Part shown: one piece after another, positions 17,845-28,225 of the stretch
How positions within the stretch are numbered: position 1 is the first letter of the stretch
How the letters are laid out: each line of letters begins with the position of its first letter
NCBI GenBank assembly: GCA_018401555.1
Contig: JAGYKP010000087.1
Coordinates: 186,001-250,000, forward strand
Direction of reading: 5' to 3'
DNA: 64,000 nucleotides
Source: Halomonas sp.
GTDB taxonomy: Bacteria; Pseudomonadota; Gammaproteobacteria; Pseudomonadales; Halomonadaceae
Position numbers and translations under genes: made by a program
The notes under the pieces: generated by a model
Seen by the model: the letters and a program-made list of their open reading frames with translations, nothing else
Told to the model about the DNA's origin: nothing
Database searches by the model: none

Positions 17845-18840
17845 GTCTCCCCGACAAGCACTTGCCGTTTCCGGTCCGGCGTATTCTCTATCTGCAGAAG
17901 GCCGAAGTGCTCGATGAGCAGCGCGAGCCGGTCATTGAGAAGTTGACCGCCGCCATCCACGGGGTGGCCATCACCTTTGCGGGTAGCCCTGAGGAAGTAC
18001 CCTGAGCAGGCTGACTTCGATGCTGTGATCACCCCCACCCTACCGTGGCTATCCGAAGCCCTGGCCCGGCTGGCGGACTACCGCTGGATCCACTTCCTCT
18101 CCGCCGGGGTGGAGAAGATCTGGGCCATGGACTTCGACAAGACTCGCCCGCTGATGACCAAGAGCAGCGGGGTGCACGGCGCCCCCATGAGCGAGTACGC
18201 CATCGGCGCCATGCTCTACTTCACCAAGCTAATTCGGCCGCTTCCACGACCAGTCCAAACGCGCCGAGCGGCAGCGCTCCTGGCTGGATGAACTTACCGG
18301 CAAGCAGCTGACTGTGTTGGGCCTGGGGCATATTGGGCAGAGCCTGGCCAAACGGGCCAAGGCCTTCGATATGGAAGTGGCCGGCACCCTGAAGCATCTG
18401 CGCCCGGTAGAGCAGGTCGACCGGGTGGTGCCGCTGGAAGCGATCGATGACGAACTGGCTACCACCGACTTTTCTGGTCTGCTGCCTGCCGCTGACCGAC
18501 GAGACACTGGGCTTGGTCGACGCGGAGTTTCTGGCCAGGCTCAAGCCCGGCGCCGTGCTGATCAGATATCTCCAGGGGGGCGTGGTCCGAGGCGAGGCGG
18601 TCATCCAGGCCCCTCGATGCCGGGATACTCAAGGGCGCGGCCCTGGATGTCTTCGAGCAGCAGCCCCTGCCCGCGGATTCACCGCTGTGGCAGCGTGACG
18701 ATGTGTTGATCACCCCACACGTTTCCGGCACCACGCCGCACTATCTGGAGCGGGCGCTGGGGGTATTCCTATCTAATTATCTGGCCATAGGCTCTGAGGT
18801 AAAAGCCATCACCTACGTTGACCCGAAAGCAGGTTATTAA
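17841..18840 (+). pseudogene. D-2-hydroxyacid dehydrogenase, multiply frameshifted
   Basis: NAD-dependent D-isomer 2-hydroxyacid dehydrogenase. Recognisable parts lie in different frames: PFPVRRILYLQKAEVLDEQR at the start, DYRWIHFLSAGVEKIWAMD, the Rossmann motif LTVLGLGHIGQSLAKRAKAF, LPLTDETLGLVDAEFLARLK, and a C-terminal [20 protein letters not shown] with [17 protein letters not shown]. Frame changes fall near 17995, 18235, 18475 and 18600-18620. This is one of the densest clusters of indels in the window. It may be a decayed gene or poor sequence. Its start overlaps the sugar transferase stop. A metabolic role within the polysaccharide locus is not obvious. Confidence 0.75.
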
Positions 18841-18864
18841 TTCTATGGGAAATTGGGGTTGGAA

Positions 18865-20431
18865 ATGAGTCAAGGTTTAAACTTTTCCTCTATGCTTTTT
18901 GCTCGTGGCTTTGCGCTTTATCCTCGGTCGATAGATATTCCGCGAAACCTTAAAGAAGAGCTTTGGAATGGGGTGTTAGAAAGGTTGGGGACTACGTTCT
19001 GATGTCTCACCCGGATGCTTCCGTGTACTTTTCAGAAGGCTTTTCAAGCTCCGTTGTATTGCTGGGAAACGCGGTTGATCCGTTCGGCTTGCAAACTGAG
19101 ACAGGCATTGTCGAAAATCTAACCAAACTGTTGGCATCTTGTGATGCTAAAGAACGGTTAAGCGATAGTTTTCTTGACTACGTCGATAAGATTACGGGAA
19201 GATTTCAGATTCTGGTCGTTCGCGAAAGTGGTACCTTTGCGTTCTGTGACGCCATTGGCATGGTGCCGCTTTATGTTTATGAAGGGAATGGAGAGGTAAG
19301 CTATTCCTCGCATTCGCAGCTTCTTGCTGAGCTCATGGTATCTGATAAAGACCCGCTGATTGAGCGTATTGTCGAGTCGCCATTTTACTTGGTTGGAAGG
19401 CGGCATTTGCCTGGCTACAAAAGCCCATATAAAAATATTGAAATGGTGGGGGCTAATGTCTATTACAGTTCAGCTCTGGGTCGTAGGGTTAGGATTTTTC
19501 CACGAGAAAGACACGTGGAGGAACTTAGGGTAAACCAAGAGAAGAATCTTTCTGAGAAGGTTGGTTTTGTCTCTTCGGCGCTCAAGTCTAGCGCAGAGCT
19601 ATATGTGAAAAGCAGGGAAGTTCGTGTCAGCTTGTCGCTAGGCCAAGATAGCCGAATGAACCTGGCAGCACTCCACGATTACCGCGATCATTTCTCGGCT
19701 TATTCCTACTGCGGTGACTCAGCAGAAAGCGCAGAGGCTGAGAAAGCTCATGAGTTCGCACTCAGCTTAGGCGTGAGGCATGACATTATAAGAACCGATG
19801 GCATCTCAGAAGATGCCAGGGAGAAGATGAGGCAGCTTTTGGATAGAAATTCTGCCTTTATAAGAAAGCACAAGGATAGTGAAGTGGATAAGCTGGTTGC
19901 CCTTTCCAACTGGTTTCCAAAGAATGCTATTGAATTGAAAGGTGAAGCCTCGAGGTCGGAAGAGCAACGTACAGCAAGCGAACAGGAATAAAAAACTTCC
20001 CGCCGTTAACAAGCAGAGGGATGACTAATCTCTACAAAAGAATTTTATTCCCGAGAAGCTTGATTAGAGAGGTCGATACTTGTTTTGATGAGTTTTTAGA
20101 AGACAGTGGCATGAGGGGGGGAGGGGCAAGTCTTGGGTACGATGATTATGACATTTTCTTCTGGGAGCACCGCAATGCATGCTGTGCCTCTTTAGGCATG
20201 CAGGATCATGATATCTATCATGATACATCGGCGCTCATGAACAATAGAGAGATCTTGAGCTGTTTTCTTTCGGTTGATTTTGAAGGCAGGTTTGAGGATA
20301 CGCTTCATCAAGCTGTATGCGAAAACATGTGGCCGGGTATTCTGTCGGTGCCTACATCTAGCAGAAGCTCACTTAAATCCAAGGGCAAGGTCCTTGCAGA
20401 GGCCGTATTTTTCAATATAAACAGGTTCTGA
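18865..20431 (+). pseudogene. Asparagine synthase-related protein, two frameshifts
   Basis: About 520 residues when joined. The central part has a PP-loop-like ATP site (RVSLSLGQDSRMNLAALHDY) and the start of the C-terminal synthetase fold; the last part has DDYDIFFWEHRNACCASLGM and ENMWPGIL, which match asparagine-synthase-like proteins of polysaccharide loci. The N-terminus lacks the nucleophilic Cys at position 2 of true glutamine amidotransferases, so it would not hydrolyse glutamine. Frames change at about 18985 and about 19948, where KGEAS joins EVGRATYSKRTGIKNFPPLT. The gene is AT-rich while both neighbours are GC-rich, suggesting a separate acquisition. An amidation or adenylation role on a sugar or amino acid is only an inference. 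Confidence 0.7.
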
Positions 20432-20440
20432 TTTGAGACT

Positions 20441-21476
20441 ATGTTACTAGATAACTGCCCATACACTGTTCTGGTCACCGGCGGCGCCGGCTATATCGGC
20501 TCCCACACGGTGCTGGCCCTGCTGGAGGCGGGGCATGAGGTGGTGGTGCTGGACAACCTCTGCAACGCCTCCCGGGAATCGCTGCGGCGGGTAGAGCGAT
20601 TGACCGAACGCACCCTGACCTTTATCGAGGGCGATATTCGCGACCGCGGCCTGCTGGATCAGCTGTTCCGCGAGCATGCGGTCGGCGCCGTGGTTCATTT
20701 CGCCGGGCTCAAGGCGGTAGGGGAGAGCGTCCAGCAGCCGCTTGCCTACTACGAGCAACAACGTCGCCGGCACCCTGGTGCTCTGCCAGGCCATGCAGGC
20801 GGCCGGAGTCACGCGGCTGGTCTTCAGCTCCTCGGCCACGGTGTATGGTGATGGGCACCCCATGCCGCTGCATGAAGGCCTGCCCACCGGGCAGCCTACC
20901 AACCCCTACGGCCGCTCCAAGCTGATGGTGGAGGAGGTGCTGCGCGATCTGGCCGTGTCGGACAGCGCCTGGTCCATCGCGCTGCTGCGCTACTTCAACC
21001 CCGTGGGTGCCCATTCGAGCGGGCAGATCGGCGAGGACCCCCAGGGCATCCCCAACAACTTGCTGCCCTATGTGGCTCAGGTGGCCGTGGGGCGCCGCGA
21101 ATGCCTGGCGGTCTACGGCAACGACTACTCCACGCCCGATGGCACCGGCGTTCGCGACTACATCCATGTGATGGACCTGGCGGAAGGGCACCTCTGCGCC
21201 CTGAATGCCTTGGCAGAACGCCAGGGCGTGCATACATGGAACCTGGGCACCGGCCAGGGGCACTCGGTACTCGAAGTGGTGGAAGCCTTCGAACAGGCCT
21301 CGGGGCAGGCGGTGCCCTACCGCATCGAGCCGCGCCGCCCCGGCGACGTGGCCGCCTGCTGGGCCGATGCATCCCTTGCCGAACGTGAACTGGGCTGGAA
21401 GGCCTGCCGCAGCCTGGCCGATATGATGGCCGATACTTGGCGCTGGCAGAAGCAGAATCCTCAGGGGTATCTATGA
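20441..21476 (+). CDS. galE: UDP-glucose 4-epimerase, one frameshift
   Basis: Interconverts UDP-glucose and UDP-galactose (or the N-acetyl forms), supplying the polysaccharide locus. The Rossmann motif [20 protein letters not shown] is at the N-terminus, then [17 protein letters not shown]-like [14 protein letters not shown], the Ser of [11 protein letters not shown], and the catalytic Tyr/Lys in [12 protein letters not shown]. The frame changes at about 20755, where TAC-TAC is followed by one extra base before [14 protein letters not shown]. Joined, the protein has about 344 residues, the family length. The break is probably a sequence error. Confidence 0.88.
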
Positions 21477-21692
21477 ACGTTTTGAAGAACGTATCTGTTT
21501 TGATATTCCCTGGGCCGATGTCTCTGTAATTGGGTTTGCTTCATTAACTGTGAAGTGACCCCCTCCGATGCTGCACTTTTTATTGCGATGTAGCAGCCCC
21601 GCTGTGCGACCTGTTGCCGTTATTCCGGCGAATTGATGGTGCCTTTTTGCATGAACACATCCACCTGGTCGAACACTGCCGAAGGCGAGGCT

Positions 21693-23917
21693 ATGAACCG
21701 CATCGAGCCCATGATGATTACCGCCAGCCCTGAGGTGGCGGCCTTTATCGAACAGCATGGCGTGGCGCGCATCTTCATGGACCAGGAGGTGCTGGGCAAG
21801 GCCGAGCGCCAGGGGCACCTGGATACCCAGCAAGGCGGCGCACACCCTGGAAGAGGTGGCGGCGGTGGGCCGCGGCGCTGCGCCGGGCCGAGCTGATGGT
21901 ACGCCTCAACCCGCTGAACCTGCATACCCATGAGGAGATCCGCGGGGCGCTGGACAGCGGAGCCCAGCGCTTGATGCTGCCGATGTTCACCACCCGCCAT
22001 GACGTGGCCATGTTCCTCGAACTGGTGGGGGGCGAGGTGCCGGTCTCCTTCCTGGTGGAGACGCCCCAGGCGCTGGTGCGCATGCCCAACTGGCTGCCGC
22101 TGCTGAGCCCGGGGCGTGACGAGGTCCACATCGGCCTCAATGACCTTTCCCTGGGCATGGGGCTCAACTTCCTGTTCGAGCCCTTGGCCAGCCGGTTGCT
22201 GGACCCCAGCGCCGAGCTGCTCAACGCTGCGGGGATCGCCTGGGGGATCGGCGGCGTGGCGCGGGTCGGGCAGGGCGAACTGCCGGCGGAACGGGTGATC
22301 GGTGAGCATGTTCGGCTGGGCTCGCGGCGCGTGATCCTGTCGCGAGCCTTCCACGGGGGCGCCGCCTCATCCGCGGAGCTGCTCGAGACACTCGATTTCC
22401 CCGCCGAGCTGGCGAAGCTTCGCCAGGTGGAAGCCGAGTGGCGTAAGGCCGATATTGCCGCGCCGCTGGACAACCAGTCTGAACTGGGCCGCTGCGCCTA
22501 CCGCTTGGCCTTCAAGCTGGATACCCAGACCTCGCCGGCACCCGCGCCGATGGCCAAGCCCGCCACGGCCGAAGGTGCCGGTACCGACCAGCCGGCTATT
22601 GCGGCGGATCGGTCGGATGCCATTGCCGGCCCTGCCGAAGTGCGGGAGCGCATCGCCCGGGAGCACCGCCTTCCTGGTTCGGTGCTGTTCTTGCCGGGCG
22701 CCGAGCCTCCGCTGTCGCCTCGCTGGCTTGCCTTCTGGCCCGGCTACCGCCCGGCCGTTAGAGAGTCGCTGCAGGGCCTGCCCGCATCGGGCGGCACAGC
22801 ACCGGCGGAGGGGCACCATGGCCGTGAGTTCGAGCGGGATTTCGCACGATTCGCCAACTGCGAGCACGCCCTGGGGGTTGTCGATTTCCCCACCGCGTTG
22901 GCAATCGCGCTGTCCGGCCTGGGCATCGGCCAGGAAACCGGTGAGCGCCATGAGGTGATCGTCAGCGGCCTGGCCTCCTGCGCGCTTATCCTGAACCTGG
23001 AAAACGCAGGGGCGTTGCCGGTGTTCGCGGATGTCGATCCCGTGACTCGGCAGCTCACAGCCGAGACGGTCAGCTCACGCCTGACCCCGCAGACCCAGGC
23101 GGTGCTGGTCACCCACGAGGCTGGCATGCCTGGTGACATGGATGGCCTGATGGCATTGGCCGCGCAGCGGGGCTTGCGGGTGATCGAGGACTGCAGCCAG
23201 GCAGCGGGCGCACGTGACAAGGGTCGCAGCGTCGGCAGCCTTGGCCATGTGGCCTGCTGGTCCTTGGGTCAGGACTCGATCCTGGCGACCGGGGACGAGA
23301 GTGGCGCCATGCTGACCACTCGCGACCCGGCGCTCCATGAGCGGATGGACAGACTCCGGGGGGAGCGCGCCGAGAGCCGTCTGTCGGAGATTCGCGCCGC
23401 CATTGCGCGCTTCCAGTTGGGCCGACTACCCAGCTGGCAGGTGGCCCGCCAGGTGCACTCCGAGCGGCTATGGCAGGTAGCCCGGTCGTGTCGGGCCCTC
23501 CAGGTACCGTCCACCCCGCTGTATGTGACCCATGCGGCCAGCCTGGCCACGGTTTTCGTCGACACCGAACGGTTAAAGACCGGCTGGGATCGCGACCGCA
23601 TCCTGACCGAAATCGTTGCCCGAGGGGTGTACTGTTACTCGCAACCCGGGATGGGACCCACCTTGCGGGGCGTCAGCACGGCATTAGTGGAATCGCTACC
23701 GGTGGCTTTTCAGGTCGCCGCGACTCGCCTGATGTTCCCGTGCCACCCCACAATGACCGAGGCCGAGATCACCAGAATGTGTACCGTGCTGACCGAGGTC
23801 ATGGCCGAATGTACCGAACGGCGTATCACCAGCTATCGACTGCTCACGGAAGCCGAGAAGGCTAAGGCAACCAAAGCGAGCCCCGAGCCTCAGTTGTATG
23901 CGCCTGACACTCCGTGA
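21693..23917 (+). CDS. Aldolase/citrate-lyase-like domain fused to DegT/DnrJ/EryC1-like domain
   Basis: A two-domain protein of about 740 residues. The N-terminal TIM-barrel part resembles HpcH/HpaI-type aldolases (VRLNPLNLHTHEEIRGALDS, MLPMFTTRHDVAMFLELVGG, FLVETPQALVRMPNW, HIGLNDLSLGMGLNFLFEPL). Two indels between about 21830 and 21880 break its first 60 codons. From about 22830 a DegT/DnrJ/EryC1 aminotransferase-like domain follows in the same frame (VIVSGLASCALILNLENAGA, VTHEAGMPGDMDGLMALAAQ, VIEDCSQAAGARDKGRSVGS). The Schiff-base Lys normally found before the TTGEGG-like loop is absent (ACWSLGQDSILATGDESGAM). It is therefore unlikely to be a normal PLP aminotransferase. Confidence 0.78.
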
Positions 23918-24058
23918 CCGACACCCCCACATCATGCCCGCGTACTCAATCGCCCATTGGCTTGGGGCGAGCAACTCCTTCAGTCTTCGAGCACGTACCA
24001 AGGGCTGATCGAGCAGGCACTCCATGAATCAGGTCCCGGTAACCTGGAGGTTATCTCA

Positions 24059-25351
24059 ATGAATCACCATGCATCTTCGGCCTGGCCCTGCGTCGGCCCG
24101 GAGGAGACTCGGGCGCAGCTGAAGGTATTGGCGTCGGGCAACCTGACCTACTGGGATGGCTATGAAGGTCGCGATTTTGAGCGGGACTTCGCGCAATTTG
24201 CCGACTGCGAGTATGCCCTGGGAATCCGCGACTTCGATACGGCACTGGAACTGGCCCTGACGGGGCTGGGTATCGGCGATGAGCGGGATGCCCGCCACGA
24301 GGTGATCGTGAGCGGATTGGCGACCCCCGCGCTGATGGCGGGGATTGTCAGGCGCGGAGCGGTACCGGTGCTGGCCGATATCGACCGCGAGACTCGCAAT
24401 ATCACCGCCGCCAGTGTGGCAGAGAGGATGACATCACGAACCCGGGCGGTGGTGGCGGTTCATGAAGCAGGGCTACCCTGCGAGATGGACGGCCTGATGG
24501 CGCTGGCCGAGCGTCATGGCCTGGCCGTGATCGAGGAGTGCTCCCAGGCGTTCGGAGCGGCCTACAAGGGGCGCAGTGTCGGCAGTTCCGGGCATGTGGC
24601 CTGTTGGGCATTCGACCCGGATGGATTCATGACCACCGGCACTCTTGATGGCGCCATGCTGACCACCAATGATCAGACACTGTATCAGCGGATGTTCGCC
24701 TACAAGGATCAGGACAAACGCTGGAGCGTGGTCTCTGAATCCGCAGACCCTGAGGGCCTTCGCTTGAAGCCTGAGGGGCCACATCCGGATTGGCGCCTGA
24801 CCGAAGTGCAGGCGGCCGTTGGCCGAATCCAGCTGGGCCGTCTGCCTGAGTGGAAGGTGGCTCGCCAGACGAACGCCGAGCGGCTTTGGCAGACGGCGCG
24901 GGCGTGCCCGAGCCTGCGCGTTACGTCCATTCCGGCGTATATATCACATGGGGCCGCCATGGCCACAATATTCGTCGAGCCCGAGGGGCTAAGGCCCGGC
25001 TGGGATCGAGACCGTATCCTGGCCGAGATCAATGCTCGCGGCGTGCCTTGCTTTTCTGGTAGCGGTTCGACGGCGCCTCGCGACAGGGCGTTCGAGGGGT
25101 CGCCTTGGCGGCCGGGGACGCCGCTGCCGGTGGCCCGTGAACTCATCGAGACCAGCCTGATGTTCCCGTGTCACCCCGCCCTGACCGACGCCGAGATCGA
25201 TCGAACATGCGAGGTTCTGCGCGAGGTGATGGCCGAGAGTGCCGAGCGGCGCGAGGCACACTACCGGTTGCCGGACCAGCAGAGTGTGGCACATACGCCC
25301 CAGACAGCGGGCCGGGAGATACCCGCGGCAAGCGACAAGGAGTTGGAATAA
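24059..25351 (+). CDS. DegT/DnrJ/EryC1-like protein lacking the PLP lysine
   Basis: About 430 residues, closely related to the C-terminal domain of the preceding fusion protein. It carries FERDFAQFADCEYALGIRDF, EVIVSGLATPALMAGIVRRG, VAVHEAGLPCEMDGLMALAE and AAYKGRSVGSSGHVACWAFD. In the place of the Schiff-base Lys loop it has WAFDPDGFMTTGTLDGAM, again without Lys. The Asp that usually contacts the PLP ring (IEDC) is Glu here (VIEECSQAFG), so it deviates further than its neighbour. The start at 24059 follows GGAGG eight bases upstream; the upstream extension to 23957 is unsupported. It is probably transcribed with the fusion gene. A dehydratase, binding or scaffold role is possible; the function is unknown. 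Confidence 0.78.
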   Translation: MNHHASSAWPCVGPEETRAQLKVLASGNLTYWDGYEGRDFERDFAQFADCEYALGIRDFDTALELALTGLGIGDERDARHEVIVSGLATPALMAGIVRRGAVPVLADIDRETRNITAASVAERMTSRTRAVVAVHEAGLPCEMDGLMALAERHGLAVIEECSQAFGAAYKGRSVGSSGHVACWAFDPDGFMTTGTLDGAMLTTNDQTLYQRMFAYKDQDKRWSVVSESADPEGLRLKPEGPHPDWRLTEVQAAVGRIQLGRLPEWKVARQTNAERLWQTARACPSLRVTSIPAYISHGAAMATIFVEPEGLRPGWDRDRILAEINARGVPCFSGSGSTAPRDRAFEGSPWRPGTPLPVARELIETSLMFPCHPALTDAEIDRTCEVLREVMAESAERREAHYRLPDQQSVAHTPQTAGREIPAASDKELE

Positions 25352-25465
25352 CGTTCCCGCTACCAGCTTGATGTTTTTCTGCACCCGACGCTGGGCGTGG
25401 CGGAGATCGATAAGTCTTGCCGGGTGCTGCGGGAGGTGATGGGGCTGGCTACTGAAACCGCTTAG
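25352..25465 (+). pseudogene. C-terminal remnant of a third DegT-like paralogue
   Basis: Short fragment resembling the end of the two preceding DegT-like proteins: SLMF in one frame, then LHPTLGVAEIDKSCRVLREV in the other, followed by MGLATETA and a stop. Compare MFPCHPALTDAEIDRTCEVL in the gene before. Nothing else of a third copy is present. It suggests past tandem duplication with later loss, or unequal recombination. Confidence 0.6.
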
Positions 25466-25498
25466 GTTGTGGCTCTGTATGCGCTGGCGAAGCCCCTT

Positions 25499-25660
25499 GG
25501 GTCAGACCCCGGTTGGTTTCAGGCCAGTGTTGATGGCTGTAGTTGGCGGGGTGCTCACCGCCGGGAGTCTGACCCGGCGGGACGCGGTGTTGGCTCTCAT
25601 GGCCAGCGTTGGCGTAGCCCCCTTGGGTCAGACCCCTAAATTCGATTAAGGGTCTGACCC
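25499..25660. repeat. Cluster of GGGTCAGACCC / GGGTCTGACCC inverted repeats
   Basis: Near-palindromic 11-mers occur at 25499-25509, 25565-25575 (one mismatch, GAGTCTGACCC), 25625-25635 and 25650-25660. The last two face each other and could form a hairpin with a short AT-rich loop. The longer context (CGGCGGGxxCGCGGxGTTGGC) is also repeated. The 257-base gap between the DegT remnant and the dehydrogenase gene holds nothing else that I recognise. Such units resemble REP-like elements. Confidence 0.65.
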
Positions 25661-25722
25661 GGCGGGTTCGCGGCGTTGGCGATTGGTTCTGGTTGTCTTT
25701 TTCTGTTTAGGGATCTCTTTCG

Positions 25723-27000
25723 ATGTTGGACATGGATAACGTGCGTCTGGGCGTGATTGGCCTGGGCTATGTGGGGCTGCCGCTGGCGGTGGAGTTCGGC
25801 AAGGTGCTGCCCACGGTGGGCTTCGATATCAACACCAAGCGCATCGCCGAGCTGCGCGACGGCGTGGACCATACCCTGGAGGTGGAGCCGGAGCTGCTGG
25901 CCGAGGCGAGCCAGCTGAGCTTCGAGAGTGAGATCGAGGCGCTCAGGGCCTGCAACGTCTATATCGTGACCGTGCCGACCCCGATCGATGCCAGCCGCCG
26001 GCCGGATCTGACGCCGCTGATCAAGGCCAGCGAGACCCTGGGCCAGGTGGTGGGGCAGGGCGATGTGGTGATCTACGAGTCCACCGTCTACCCGGGGGCC
26101 ACCGAGGAGGCGTGCATCCCGGTGGTGGAGCGGGTCTCCGCCTGACCTACAACCGCGACTTCTTCGCCGGTTACAGCCCGGAGCGCATCAACCCGGGCGA
26201 CAAGGAGCACCGCGTCACCAGCATCATGAAGGTGACCTCGGGCTCCACCCCGGAGATCGCCGAGTTCGTCGATGCGCTCTATCGCCGCGTGATCACCGCC
26301 GGCACCCACAAGGCGAGCTCCATCGCCGTGGCCGAGGCGGCCAAGGTGATCGAGAACACCCAGCGCGACGTCAACATCGCCCTGATCAACGAGCTGGCGG
26401 TGATCTTCAACCGCTTGGGGATCGATACCGAGGAGGTGCTCCAGGCCGCGGGCACCAAGTGGAACTTCCTGCCCTTCCGCCCGGGGCTGGTGGGCGGCCA
26501 CTGCATCGGCGTGGACCCCTACTACCTTACCCACCGCGCCCAGCAGGTGGGCTACCACCCGGAGATGATCCTCGCCGGGAGACGCCTCAACGACGGCATG
26601 GGTGCCTATGTGGCCAGCCAGCTGATCAAGCAGATGATCAAGCGCCGCATCCATGTGGAGGGCGCCCGGGTGCTGGTGATGGGCCTCACCTTCAAGGAGA
26701 ACTGCCCGGACCTGCGCAACACCCGTGTGGTGGATATCATCAATGAGCTCGCTGACTACAACGTGGCGGTGGATGTCTATGATCCCCAGGTGAACAAGGA
26801 CGAAGCCGAGGCGGAGTACGGCATCCGTCCGGTGGACACCCCCTGCCGCCGGTGGTTATGACGCCATGATCCTCGCCGTCGCCCACCGCGAGTTCAAGGC
26901 GCTGGGCTGTGATGGTATCCGCGCCTGGGGCAAGCCCGAGCATGTGCTCTATGATCTCAAGTACGTCCTCGACAAGCAGCAGGTCGACCTGCGGCTGTAA
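25723..27000 (+). CDS. tviB: Nucleotide-sugar 6-dehydrogenase, TviB/WbpA-type, two frameshifts
   Basis: NAD-dependent oxidation of UDP-HexNAc (or a related UDP-sugar) to the uronic acid. N-terminal Rossmann motif [20 protein letters not shown], then [32 protein letters not shown], the catalytic Cys in [15 protein letters not shown], and [20 protein letters not shown], typical of the TviB/WbpA/WbpO group, not of the GlcA-forming Ugd at 39569. The frame breaks at about 26139 (one missing G before [10 protein letters not shown]) and about 26846 (one extra base before [16 protein letters not shown]). Joined length is about 425 residues, normal for the family. The symbol is by family type, not by proven substrate. 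Confidence 0.85.
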
Positions 27001-27066
27001 CTAGACAATGGGCGTTTCGTCTCTCCTCGCTCCTCGAACCTCGCCCCTTAATCCTGAAGGATGACT

Positions 27067-28089
27067 ATGAAGATTCTCGTGACCGGCAACGCCGGCTTTA
27101 TCGGCTTCCATACCGCCAAGCGTCTGCTGGAACGTGGCGATAGCGTGATCGGCGTCGACGTGGTCAATGACTATTACGACCCGGCGATCAAGGAAGCCCG
27201 CCTGAAGCTGCTGGAGGAGACTGCGGATCGCACCGGCAGCGAATATGTGTTCGTACGCGAGGATCTGGCCGACCTGGCGGCGGTGAACGCGGCGTTCGAG
27301 GCCCACAGGCCGGAGCGGGTGATCCATCTGGCCGCCCAGGCGGGGGTGCGCTACTCGCTGGAGAACCCCCACGCCTACGTGCAGAGCAACCTGGTGGCCT
27401 TCACCAACATCCTGGAGGCGTGCCGGCATCACCAGGTCGAGCATCTGACCTATGCCAGCACCAGCAGTGTGTATGGCGCCAACACCAGGATGCCGTTCTC
27501 CGAGCACGAGGGGGTCAACCACCCGCTGCAGTTCTACGCCGCCACCAAGAAGGCCAACGAGCTGATGGCGCACAGCTACAGTCACCTGTTCGGACTGCCC
27601 ACCACGGGGCTGCGTTTCTTTACCGTCTACGGCCCCTGGGGCCGCCCGGACATGGCGCTGTTCCTGTTCACCAAAAAGACCCTGGACGGCGAGCCGATCC
27701 CGGTGTTCAACCATGGCAACCACACCCGCGACTTCACCTATGTGGACGACATCGTCGAGGGGGTGATACGCGCCAGTGACGACGTGGCAGCACCCAACCC
27801 CGAGTGGAACAGCGACGCGCCAGACCCGGCCACCAGCAACGCCCCCTATCGAATCTTCAACATCGGCAACAACGACCCGGTCAAGCTCTCGGCCTATATC
27901 GAGGCCATCGAGCAGGCGCTGGGCAAGGAGGCGATCAAGGAGCTGCTGCCCCTGCAGCCCGGCGATGTACCGGATACCTACGCCGACTCCAGCGAGCTCG
28001 AGCGGGCCGTGGGCTACAAGCCCGCCACGCCGGTGAAGGAGGGCGTGGCCAACTTCGTCGCCTGGTATCGGGAGTTCTATGGGGTGTGA
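27067..28089 (+). CDS. NAD-dependent epimerase, UDP-glucuronate epimerase type
   Basis: Extended short-chain dehydrogenase/reductase of 340 residues. [18 protein letters not shown] binds NAD, the Ser of [11 protein letters not shown] and the Tyr/Lys in [13 protein letters not shown] form the catalytic site, and [19 protein letters not shown] and [19 protein letters not shown] are typical of UDP-glucuronate 4-epimerases (CapI/GAE type). It follows the dehydrogenase by 66 bases; the TviB-type plus epimerase pairing is common and may yield a galacturonic-type UDP-sugar. The second ATG (27067) is chosen because AAGGA lies six bases before it. Confidence 0.87.
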   Translation: MKILVTGNAGFIGFHTAKRLLERGDSVIGVDVVNDYYDPAIKEARLKLLEETADRTGSEYVFVREDLADLAAVNAAFEAHRPERVIHLAAQAGVRYSLENPHAYVQSNLVAFTNILEACRHHQVEHLTYASTSSVYGANTRMPFSEHEGVNHPLQFYAATKKANELMAHSYSHLFGLPTTGLRFFTVYGPWGRPDMALFLFTKKTLDGEPIPVFNHGNHTRDFTYVDDIVEGVIRASDDVAAPNPEWNSDAPDPATSNAPYRIFNIGNNDPVKLSAYIEAIEQALGKEAIKELLPLQPGDVPDTYADSSELERAVGYKPATPVKEGVANFVAWYREFYGV

Positions 28090-28225
28090 CACCTTGAGCT
28101 CGAAATCAGGATGTAGGCGATCGCTTACACGGCGTGCCGGCGATGGCTTGCATAAAGTTCGCTGAAGCGCCGCCGGCTGACTGTTAGAATCACCCGATTT
28201 TCTGATATTTCTCAGCTCATCAAGG

